Shown: positions 11,201 through 20,900 of the stretch, piece by piece
How the letters are laid out: each line of letters opens with the position of its first letter
Position numbering within the stretch: position 1 is the stretch's first letter
Assembly (NCBI GenBank): GCA_001598975.1
Contig: BBXU01000119.1
Span: 1-29,305 of the forward strand
DNA: 29,305 nt
Reading direction: 5' to 3'
DNA from: Parachlorella kessleri
Taxonomy: Eukaryota; Chlorophyta; Trebouxiophyceae; Chlorellales; Chlorellaceae
The notes under the pieces: generated by a model
Told to the model about the DNA's origin: nothing
The model's input: only the letters and a program-made list of their open reading frames with translations
The model's database searches: none
Program-made: the position numbers and the translations under genes

Positions 11201-12341
11201 TTCAACTCATGCCAACATCACTGCAAACCATTGTCCTGCTGTCCGTTATCCTGCTGTCGCCATAGATCCCGACACCCTGGCGCTGCTGTCCGACAAGACG
11301 CGCCAGGCGCTGGAGGCGCGCTCAGCCGCGGCCGCCGCGCAGCAGGCCATCACCCAGCTGACTCTGGAGCAGGGGGCGCGCCAGGCGGAGGCACAGGATG
11401 CCCGCCGCCAGCTGTCAGCGCTGGCTGCGCTACTGCCCTCACCCCTACCGCCAGCGGCGGACGCATTCGAGGGCGGCGGGGAGGAGGCACATGCGCGCTT
11501 GGCTGACCTGCAAGCACAGCTGGCCGCGACGCAGGCCTTCCTGCAGCGGGCAGCGGCGCTGCAGCAGGGTAGCGAACTGAGGCAGCTGCTGAGCACGCTG
11601 CACAAGGCGCAGGCAGCGCGGCCGGACATGCTCCCGCCTACCAAGGACGCTGCCAAGGCTGCCATGGCAGCAGCAGTGGCTGGGGAGGGCAGAGACATAG
11701 CAACCAAGTGCGAGGCGGCTCTCATGGTGGCCAAGCAGCTGGTTGCAGCAGCCCAGGCTGTTGTGGCGGACGGGGCTGTGCCGGCACTGGAGCGCTTGGT
11801 GGGAGAGCTAGAGCGGGATGCGGGCCAGCAGTCCCTGAGAGCGGAGCAGCTGCAACAGGAGATTGAGAGCTACAGGCTCGTAGCCATGTACGTCTTTGGG
11901 CGGTAGGGTTGCCAGAAGGCAGGTTGCGGCTGGCTGCAGGAGGGGAACTTTTGCTCTGGCTGCTGGCCGAGTGCACCGCGCCAGGCAGGCAGAGTTGCTT
12001 GAGGCGTGCACTCACGCATGCAAAGGCTGTTCTGTGGCCGGCAAGGCCGCCTGACTTTCACCGCCTTTCGTCCATGCACGGTAGCCAGAGCCTTGCCTGC
12101 TGCATTGAACAGTTCGGGAGGAATACAGCAGATGCTGTGCTAAAAGGTGCGCGCCTGGCTCTTATGCAGGCACCTGCCAGCCATACAGCGCCAGCGCTCC
12201 GCAGAGGCCAGCCTGCGCGACGCGGAGCGTGCCCTTAGAGAGATTGAGGCCAAGCTGGATGCAGAGCGGGCTTCACTGAAGGAGCACTCCGCCAAGTATG
12301 CCCAACTCTCCGCCCTCTGCAACCGCATCCGCCTGGGGTAG
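8244..12341 (+). CDS. Unrecognised acidic-region protein with C-terminal coiled coil (copy B)
   Basis: I do not recognise the family. Proposed exons are 8244..8291, 8476..8565, 8724..8853, 8974..about 9013, 9346..9587, 11266..11887 and 12170..12341, about 447 residues. The best-supported exons are 8724..8853 (an acidic stretch with DDDSEDEDGQEG), 9346..9587 (helical, with EHEKEGMELLRAMAQRFG) and the last two, which carry the coiled-coil module shared with copy A. The join at 9587/11266 preserves the phase used by copy A and gives VSADPDTL where copy A has ASADPDTL. The end of exon 4 is uncertain: donors near 9014 or 9098 both fit the phase. The start could also be the in-frame ATG at 8172, and the two shortest exons are tentative. 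The N-terminal half shows no visible similarity to copy A. The intron before the module is 1,678 nt and carries local repeats. Function unknown. Confidence 0.55.
9211..9247. repeat. Palindromic ACATGT/GTACAT cluster
   Basis: Bases 9211-9226 form a perfect 16-bp palindrome (acatgtgtacacatgt). A second alternating acatgtacatgtacat run follows at 9233-9247. It lies in the intron before exon 5 of copy B. It could be a simple alternating purine-pyrimidine tract. Confidence 0.7.
10039..10150 (+). repeat. Intronic repeat family, unit 1
   Basis: A unit of about 110 bp begins with gggtggcaggaagtgc, runs through a ctgggctggactggg stretch and a ggatgcagaatgagcctgag block, and ends near gagccagtaatt. 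It is nearly collinear with 10627-10738. Confidence 0.85.
10543..10625 (+). repeat. Intronic repeat family, unit 2 (diverged)
   Basis: It has the same opening (gtggcaggcaatgcgaac) and the same tcttgcctgagttctgag end as unit 1. The centre is changed and shortened. It abuts unit 3 directly. Confidence 0.7.
10627..10738 (+). repeat. Intronic repeat family, unit 3
   Basis: Full-length unit, near-identical to unit 1 apart from scattered substitutions and a short deletion in the ctgggctgg stretch. It lies immediately downstream of unit 2, so units 2 and 3 are in tandem. Confidence 0.85.
10996..11065 (+). repeat. Intronic repeat family, unit 4 (partial)
   Basis: It starts gggtggcaggtaatgcgatc and keeps a ctgggctgatagggt block and a tatgcag block, but lacks the tcttgcctgagttctgag end. 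It lies about 200 bp before the acceptor of the coiled-coil exon. Confidence 0.65.
11266..12341 (+). repeat. Duplicated coiled-coil module, right arm
   Basis: Plus-strand partner of the module at 4443-5512, with exons 11266..11887 and 12170..12341. Similarity is very high over about the first 100 residues and over the last exon. It is clearly lower over the middle 100 residues, so divergence is uneven along the module. Confidence 0.9.
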
Positions 12342-12907
12342 ACAGCCCACGTGGCAGCACCAGAGTATGTAGCTGTCCTAGTATGGCTGCTTGCAGAGGG
12401 TAGGAATTGTTTGGCGGCCAGCAACATCACCTTGCCTTCTGCTACTGCCAGTGTCTGTGCAGCTAGCTTGGCTCACCTGAGCCTGCAGTCCATTTGCACA
12501 TCATCCCATGGGTGTGTCAGACCCTTGGTCAGAGCTCAGCACGACGCATGTCAACGTCATTTAGAAGCGAAAGAGTGCGACTAGAATCCAGTCGAGTCCC
12601 TTAACTCCTGACCGTGCTACTGACACAGTCCGAAATCTACATCCCTACAGAAAATACTTGTTCACTACCGCACTACCTGCACCTTACTACAAACCATAAG
12701 TAATTTTGGGCGGGACCGTGAGATGCGGATTCGGGTGCGATTTCCCGTAATAGCTTCTTAAGTATGTTTCCGTCACAGCTGGTTTGGGTCTATCACCTTG
12801 GCTCTTGACATAGCTTCTCGCATCGCACTTGGGCTATACTGCAGAGTTGCTGAGGGCTTGTTCGCACTGCGTACAAGTGTTACTGCCAACGGGGTCGTTA
12901 AGGTAGC
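12342..12907. other. Spacer between copy B and the HPt gene
   Basis: No exon is visible. It should hold the copy B 3' UTR and the upstream part of the HPt promoter. I found no TGTAA on the plus strand here, so the copy B poly(A) site is not identified. Confidence 0.4.
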
Positions 12908-12914
12908 TATAAAT
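12908..12914 (+). promoter_or_regulatory. Candidate TATA box of the HPt gene
   Basis: TATAAAT lies 56 nt before the ATG at 12970, inside otherwise GC-rich sequence. That position would give a short 5' leader of about 30 nt. Confidence 0.5.
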
Positions 12915-12969
12915 CGGGAAGGGCCTTGAGGTCCTTCCCACCCAGCCAGGGGCGTCACTGGCAACGCCG

Positions 12970-13983
12970 ATGGACTCGCTGACGGCTGTGACACAAAGTA
13001 TAGACCACCTTCTGCAGCAGTCAGTGAATGACGGATTGCTGGACGATCAGTTCCTGCAGCTGATGCAGCTCCAGGTGAGGCAGGAAGGGCTCTAGTGATC
13101 ACGATCAGACGTTAGGGTTGGTCCTTCTTGGTTCCTGTGTTGCTGCTCACTGTTTAAAAAGCTGCTGGGCATACTGATGGATGGCATCTTGTCCACGGAG
13201 TTGCGTTGGAGGGACCGCCATGGAGTGACCGCGAACCCCTTGGTAAACCCAGCCACTTTCTAGGGCTGCAGGATGAAACCAACCCTGACTTTGTAGCGGA
13301 GGTGGTGGACTTGTATTTTGAGGACTCGGCCTCCAAGATTGAGAAGTTGGCAGCTAGGCTGCACGAGCCGCTGGTTGACTTCAACGAGATGGACCAGATA
13401 GTGCACCAGTTCAAGGGCAGCAGCGCCAGCTTTGGTGCCCGCACCATGGCAGCAGTGTGCGTACAGCTGCGTGACGCCTGCCACCAGCAAAACCAGGTCC
13501 GTGGCTTGGCTGTTTGCTATCTTGCCGGGTTCTTCAGTCAAAGGCGGCCTGCATCAGGGGGGTGGGGCAGCTGTGGTCATGGGCTTGAGGTACAGAGTTT
13601 TAAGCCTGCATTTGTGCACGACTTCAGCAGTCTGACCATGCTGGGTGCCGTGTTCCCTTGGTTGATTGCATTGCACCAAGGGCAACTTCTTACTCCAGGC
13701 CGTGTTTGCTACTGCCTAAGTGAAGGCCCTTGCTAGCCGTGTTGTCTGCCATCATTGGGAGCTGACAATTGAATGCCTATTAAAGCTGGCAAGTGGCCTG
13801 AAAGCTGTTGTTTTTTGGTTTGGTGCACACGTTCCGCATGTTTCCCACTCTCTTGTTAATCATGCCATGCAGGTGGCCTGCCAGCAGCTGGTCTCCCAGC
13901 TGCAAGAGAATTTCAACGCTCTGCGGGAGCGGCTCCAAGCTTTCATGCAGCTGGAAGCGCGGCGGAAGCAGCTGTCAAAGTGA
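12970..13983 (+). CDS. Histidine-containing phosphotransfer protein (HPt/AHP-type)
   Basis: Carries a phosphoryl group between a sensor histidine kinase receiver and a response regulator in a multistep phosphorelay; plant homologues (AHPs) act in cytokinin signalling and move between cytosol and nucleus. Exons 12970..13074, 13272..13496 and 13873..13983 join in phase 0 to give 146 residues, a normal length for the family. The segment LLDDQFLQLMQLQ (residues 23-35) continues across the first splice into DETNPDFVAEVVDLYFED, the typical opening helices. The phospho-acceptor motif is HQFKGSSASFGA, with His80 as the acceptor and Lys83/Gly84 after it, all canonical. The ATG follows a TATA-like box and the protein ends with a basic helix. 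I infer an active HPt rather than a pseudo-HPt because the His is present. The signal carried is unknown; green algae have hybrid kinases of several kinds. Confidence 0.95.
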
Positions 13984-14149
13984 CCGTGCAGGCCCTGGCC
14001 CGGTCACGCAGCTTCCCGCCGCCCTTACTGCCCGGTCTCGCAGCTTGCCGCAACTAGCGCGCCAGCCTTGACTGCAATAAATGCGACTTGACATGACGCT
14101 CCGCCTTGCACAGTTTGTTGTTGTTGCTGCCGTTCCAGACATGGGGATA

Positions 14150-14154
14150 TGTAA
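14150..14154 (+). terminator. Candidate poly(A) signal TGTAA for the HPt gene
   Basis: TGTAA lies 167 nt after the HPt stop codon, a normal distance for a chlorophyte 3' UTR. Confidence 0.55.
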
Positions 14155-14732
14155 CTTGAGAGCTTGCGTTCGTCCTGAGGTGTGTTGCCTGCCTGCCTTC
14201 CTTCCTTCCGGGGCCATGAGCCCAGGAGCAAGGGCTCCCCTGGTGTGCTAGATTGCATGCAGCCCCTCCCTCTGTCTGCACTACTGTGTTCTGTTGCTCT
14301 CTCGCTGCTTCTCTTCCCGTTCTGTGTGTTCCCTGTGATGCTCGCGCTGCGTGGCGTGCCTGACGTTCCCTCTACGAATGCCCTCCTCATGTCTCTCTGG
14401 CTACATAGCAGAACTTCATTCTTTCCTGAGCATGCCTGCCGGCCTTGTATGACCACGGTGGAGTGTGCACTTGTTGAGATATCAGACCTTGCGTACTAGG
14501 CTTCCGTCTTCCACCGTCACGCCGTGTATCAAAGTGCAGCCAAAATGATGGCAAGGATGTAGGCTGGAATCTCGGTTAAGGCAGGATGGGCAGGTATTAC
14601 ACACTGGTTTCAACAGGGCGACCACTGCGAGCTGCAGGCAGAACAACGAGAGCATCCAGCCCTCATATCACAGGGGCCCTGTTACCAAGGTTCGGCTTCA
14701 ACTCTGTTCGCACGACCAGCCACCCTGACTAA
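14155..14732. other. Spacer between convergent HPt and COG5 3' ends
   Basis: No exon is recognised on either strand. It is CT-rich on the plus strand around 14200-14350. Open frames here do not look like coding sequence and match no family I know. Confidence 0.5.
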
Positions 14733-14737
14733 TTACA
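14733..14737 (-). terminator. Candidate poly(A) signal TGTAA for COG5
   Basis: TTACA on the plus strand reads TGTAA on the minus strand, about 195 nt downstream of the COG5 stop at 14932-14934. Confidence 0.5.
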
Positions 14738-14931
14738 GATTACCCTACCTCTCCTCTTTTTGCAGTGCCTGCGACTCTCAACAAAAAGGCAAGACACAGA
14801 GCATAACTGCATAAACCCCTGTCAGCCCAGTATACCTGTATCTCCTCTCTGATCGCATCAATTGCCACCCTCGTTTGAAAACACACCCAGCGCCTCTAGT
14901 AGGGCAATCCTGCGCAGGTTCCTGTGCCACC

Positions 14932-17900
14932 TCACAGCTGCCCAGCTGCGATGCTGCGCATCAGGGCCAGTGTCGGGTCGCCTTTTGCCTTGGCCTCCCC
15001 GGCATCCAGGGCCGCTCGGATGAACTTCACCGCCTCCTCCTGCTAGCAAGCGCAGCCGTCATTCACAGCTGTTATCTCAAAGGCAGTAGGCTGGCTTGCA
15101 AGCCATACCCTTCTCATTGGAGCCAGCCGCCACGCTAGTCAGGATAGCCAGGGGACGGCGGTTATGGCTAGTTCTGGGCCCTATTTGCTCAGCTTGTCAG
15201 AGGCGGGTAACGTAGGAAGCGCACATCGCTTCAATGAGCTGCTTCTTTATCAAGCTGCCACTCCACCAGCAAGCCAGGGAGAAGCAGTCCTTGCCTAATC
15301 CGCCCCTTGCCAGGAACCCAAACCATGCCACTGCCGTCTGCCGAGTCCTAGTGACTGGCTTTGAAACCGGAAGCATGACAGGTACGAAGCAGAGCGGCAG
15401 GCTGGGACTATGCCTGGCCCCCAGCCAGTAGCCAGAATGCCTATACAGCCACAGTGTTAGGCCGGAAACTCTCGACGGCCCACCTGGGAGTGCTCATCCA
15501 GCCACAGCGAGTACTGCACGGGAGTCAGGCCCGACCGTGTGTGTGGCGACTCCACAGCAGGCGGCCCCTGAGAGAACAGGTAGTGCAGCAGCGTGGTCCG
15601 GGGCAAGTCCCGCAGCAGCGCCGGCACCGCTGCCGCGGGCAGCGCAGCCGCTGCAGGGATTGCAGCAGTGCCCTCCTGCTGCTGCTCTTCAGCAGTAGCT
15701 CCCCCAGCGCCGGCGCCGCTGGCCTCATCAGGCGTCGCAGCCGCAGCTGGGGAGGCAGGCGTGTCGCGGGGCGTGAAGAGCAAGCGTCGGAAGGCGCGCA
15801 GGATGCGTGCTGGGGGCCCCAGCTGGTCCAGGGGGAGCAGGTGCTGTGCAATAGAAGCCTCCAGGTCACCCATGTCCTGCAAGGCAGCCATACCAGGGGT
15901 CATGAGTTTCTGAGCGGCCAGTGTACTTAGCAAATGTGACCCTAGGGAAAATGGGTACTGAGGGCCGCGAGCAGGCGGACTTGCTAGCAATTGGACAGCC
16001 CAGGTGACTGCACCCACAGAAACACCCAGCAAGGAGGTATGCAAACTTGCACAGCAACCTGCACAGCCTACAGGCATGGCCAGCCTCCCCAACACACACA
16101 CATGCCAGGCCCCAGGGGCACCCCTCGCACTTATGCGTCCTGTGCGCTCACCTTTGCCAGCTGTATCTTGCCAGCTTGGCCCAGCGGGCGCAGCAGCGCA
16201 GCATGCCTGACAAAGAACACCAGCAGGCGCGCGGCCATGCGCTCCACCAGGGCGCGTCCCACAGAGGGTGTCGGCGAGGAGGGGGAGGGGCTCAGCTTAC
16301 TCAGGAACTCCACCCTGCATCAGCCACCCCAGGCAGCCTCACCACCACCTTGTTGAGGCTGTGCACCCAGCATATAGCAGGACGCACCAGCGGCAATGCA
16401 GAATGTGAAGATGCAAGGAGTTGGTCCCTTCCACCATCCCCTTGGCTGGGCTGACATATGGGTAGTAGTTCACGATAAAGGCCACGTTGTCCTGACCGGG
16501 CTCAGAGGGTGGCTGGGGGTGCAGCTGGAAATGGAACCACATGCCGCACAATGTCACCCTCAGCTGACCCAGCCCACAAGCTGTCAGTTGTCATCTCTCT
16601 CCTGGACCAAACATCCGCATGACAACCTGCCAAGCACAGCTTCGGGCACCCCTCAAACCACTCCCAGGCTGAATGCCGTCATGCCTAGCAGCGCGCTGGG
16701 TGCACAGCAGCCCCCAGCCTGCTGTGCCGCCCACGTACCGACCGACCTGCAGTGGGTGATGTGGCGCACCAGGGTGCGCATGTAGGGCGAGGTCTCTGCG
16801 ATGTCGGCGCCTGCGCCCTCCCCGCCCCACCCCTGCCTGTGCATGCCCAGCAGTGCGTCCTGGGCCGCCTCCACCATGGCACGGAACGTGGGCGTCACAC
16901 ACTCCACGGCCGTGGCTTGCACCGCATCCAGCGGTTCCCTGCAGGGTGGCGGCCAACCCCTGTTGCAATTTGAGTACCTAGCTGACGGCCGGGCTGGGCC
17001 TTGAGAGGCCCATGGTATGATGGGCAGGCCGCGGCACGGGGTGCGACGTGTTCCTAAGGTGTGAAGGCCGGGGTGGTCGAGGCAACAACCAAGGGAGGCA
17101 CCGGCAGTCCACAGATCAGAAGCAGTTGCTCCCACAGGGCAGCATACCCACAGCAGGGCGGTCATAGGAGCCTTATAGGAGATTGGGCCAGTGGTACAGC
17201 CAGCCCTGCTGCAGACCTGTCTTGCAATAGAGGAAACCAGACCCCCAACCAATGCAAAGCCTTCACAACTGCAGCCTGCAACACTGCCCAGGTAGTAATG
17301 ACCTTCACGTGAAGGTGCCACATCCGTCAACTCCCCACCTGAGCTCTTCTGTAGCGGCCAGGTGCATGCGCGGCAGCAGCGCCACCAGTGACCGGTGCAC
17401 CTCTTGCAGACAGTTGCAGAGGCTGAGGCTCCGCAGCTGTGCTGGCGTGCAAGTGCCGCTGACAGACCTCAGGTCAGGCCCTGCATGCCATCCAAGGAAA
17501 GTTCCTTCCAGCGCTATAGAAGTGCTGCACGTCCAAGGGTGTCTGCCTGCAACTCTTAGCTAAACTGTCTGAAAGGGCGACCGCCGTCAATGGCAGCAAC
17601 CTCTCTCCCTCCCTCCCACTGCTGCTGCCAAACGCCATCCTAGCCCAGAGCTGCGATGCATGGCTCTATGCAGTGCAGTGCATGCATGAGGGCCGCAAGG
17701 TCCTGGGCAGGCAGGCAGGCACGCCGCCGCTGTGTTCCTCACCGGTGGCCGCCATCTGTCCCGCCTTCTCAGCCAGCAGCCGCAAAGCGCCGCCCACGCC
17801 CTGGGCTGCCAGTGTCGACAATCGCGTGCCGCCAGCGCTTGCTCCCTTCAGCTCCTCATGGAATCGGGCTATCGCCTTCTGCAGGTCTGCCGCTGTGGGT

Positions 17901-20900
17901 AGCGACCGCGTGCCACCTGCAATCACATGCAGGATGCAGTTTGCTTGCCATGCCTGTGAGGATGCGCACTCTCCTACACACACCCAATGCCAGCCCCCCA
18001 CTAGCCTTATCGCGCCAAAATCACTCCTGTGTTGTGATGTCGGGATCAAGACGGATTTTGGCCGACGCATGATGCCTACGAGAGTGGCCTAGATCCAGAA
18101 CAGACTCCAAGCTGGTTGCAAACTTGAAAAGTCGCGCCCTGACGGCGCGCAGCATAGTTCCGAGCGCTGGCGGGGCTTGACCATTAGCATATTCCGACGG
18201 AACGGTCCCATGGAAGCATTTTCGAATCTCGGTCGGTTCAAACTGGTGCCTCATCTCTTCGGAGCGCATTCACACTGCTACGAGAGGTCACCACGGGATT
18301 GCTTCGGAAGTTGACGTAAGGTGTAAGGCCAGCGTGACTCACTCCGTGTCCACAAAAGTTATACCGTAGTCGTTTACGATCTGCTATCCCTTCGTTCCTC
18401 ATTAGGACGTCTTACATAGGTCAGGGACATGTCCTTCCCAACCATGTATATCGCAGCCCTGCTTCTTTTGCTTGGGACTGTTAATGCCTCCCAGCTCCGC
18501 TTCAGCAGCGATGGAACGTTCAAAGTCGTTCAGTTTACAGATTTACACTATGGCGAGGACCCACATCTGGACGAGCTGAGCAACGAGGTGGGTACTACCC
18601 TGGCTGACGTCATCGAGCACACAAGTGCCTGCGCTTCTTGTGGCGCACTGCTGAGCGACACTCCACTGACGATGCAGGTTCAAACATCAGTAGTAAAGCA
18701 GGAGTCTCCCTCTCTTGTGGTGTTTTCTGGGGACATGGTGTCAGGCTATGGCTGGAATGGCAGGTCTGGCTGGTACAGCCGTCGCTGGCAACAAGTAGCT
18801 AATCCCGTCTGTTCCAGCGGGCTGCCGCACGCAGCCATCCTAGGGAACCACGACGGGGAAGCAGACCTGGGGCGCCGCCAAATCATTGCGCTGGCGGGGC
18901 GCCAGAGCAATGTCAGCATCAGCCAGACAGACCCTGCAGGCACATCTTATTTTCTGGATATCTACGATCCTGACGGGGCTGTTCTGGCTGCGCGCATTTG
19001 GATGCTGGACTCCAACGACCGCGGCTGTGGGCAGTTGCGGGCAGGCTGGTGAGGGTGGCTTGGTGCAAGACACTGCTTGCCACCTCATGCAAAAGCTGCA
19101 GGCGTCTAGCATCACCATGTCAAGGTCTTGTTCCTGAGCAGCGCCACTTGTCAGCCTGACACCACCGACAAGTTTCCTGTTTAGGAAACATATGCACATA
19201 TCAGACCGAGCCCGCCTGTTATTGCACACTTGCAGGGGCTGTGTTACACCCGACACGCTTTCCTGGGTGAAAAGGACAGCTGAGGAGCTGCCTACTGTAC
19301 CCTCGCTTGCTTTCATACACATCCCAGTCCCTGAGTTTATGAAGATGTGGAACGGGCATGAAACGCATGGCAGCAAAGGGGAGCCTGTGGGGTGTCCCTT
19401 ACACAACACCCGAGCATTCAATGTGCTCAGGTGGGTCCAATCTTTACACCCACGTGACAAGAGCTGACCTTGGCAATTTTGGTTTGACTTTTGTTTGTTT
19501 GTGGTGATTTCTGGGCACCCCATGAGACCTCAAGAGCAGTTGAAATCACAAGTAAATGCCTGGCTGCAGGGAGATAGGAGTGCGGGCTATCTATAGCGGG
19601 CATGACCATTATAATGATTTTGTTGGGAAGATGCACGGCGTTAGGCTTGCCTACGGGTGAGTGGGGTCAATGTCAGAGTGATGCCTCATGACAGAAGGAG
19701 AGGGCTAGACGGTACCGCTCCTTGCCTTGCAGCCCACCTGGCAATCAAAGAAATGATGACAATGGGAGCTCGTAGGGAAAGGCTCAGGCCAGGCTCAGCG
19801 CCAGTCCTGAGAGCAAGTGCTACTGCCTGGCCTCAATTTTGCAGGCGCAAGTCTGGGTATGGCGGCTATGGTCCCAGGGAGGGTACGCTGCGTGGTGCTA
19901 GAGTTATCCTTTTGCAGAGAGGCGAGAACCCAGCCCACAGCGAAACATGGATACGGCAAGAGGATGGCAGCAGGGTCGATCAGCTCGTAACAGAACCTGC
20001 GGCCAAGCTAGACACGCAGCAGCACACGTGCATCTCAGACTTAGGGCTGCTAGGGTGGGTGGGCTGGAGCACCCGCACCGCAAGGATGGCTACGGGCGGC
20101 ACGGTGGCAGGAATAGTTTTGGTAGCAGTTGCTTCTGGCTTCGTTGTGGTCTGGGGCAGCCAGCGGAAGTGGGCTGTACGCAGGCGAGGTGGGGAGCGGG
20201 AGCTGAGCAGATCTGTGTCTCGGACCAACTCAGAGCGGTCGGCCAGCCCTCCCAGCAGCCTCCCAGGCAGCCCAGGAAGGGGGTAAGATTTGGAAGGCGG
20301 GGCTGGCTGCATCTCTGATAAGTCTCAAACTAGGACCTGTGGCGTGCCAGCGTGACATGCTAGCATGAGCCATTGTATATTACTTCTGCGGCCATTGTTA
20401 TTGGCAGCATTGCACACACTTCGGCTACACAAATTTTGGCGAGGCTGGCCACTGCGATTGATAGTTGGCAGCTCGCATCCTGCTCTTTTGCCATCTAGCC
20501 CTCATTTACTCTGGCCCATTTTGCAGTGATGGCATAATAATCTACCCAAACTCTTACAGGTGGAGTCCATCTCCTGCTTTTGTTCACCATTTTATTCTGC
20601 GCCTCAATGTGCTGCATGTTCGAGCCTGTAGATAGCCCAAGCTAGTGGTTGCTTTGGTTTGAGTAGGGTACCCACAACTTTGTATCGTGTCAATGACTAT
20701 GGGGTCAGTAGGCCACAATATTTGGTATGACAATTCGTTCCATGGGTAGTGCCTTGGTGGGTTTGGTTTCATTCCATTTGGGGCGAGCGTCGCAGTCAGC
20801 ACCAAGTTGACCAGGGTTTTTGGCTTTGTGATCACTGGCAGTGGGAGTCCTTTGCTGCCACTCCATTCACGCATTTTAGGTAACAGCAGGCAATGCCATA

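Noticed and set aside
14182..14499. Plus-strand open frame after the HPt gene
   Set aside because: It has a CT-rich composition, no domain and no homologous look, and it lies in the 3' flank of the HPt gene.
17416..18070. 3' half of COG5 as an independent gene starting near 18070 or 18269
   Set aside because: The exon at 17916 joins the distant exon at 23316 in phase, and the product then has full family length and restores a conserved segment.
18429..19052. Phosphoesterase copy 1 as a single-exon 207-residue protein
   Set aside because: It would run through a 90-nt intron and stop before the HIP and GHDH metal motifs. Splicing as in copy 2 restores the full domain.
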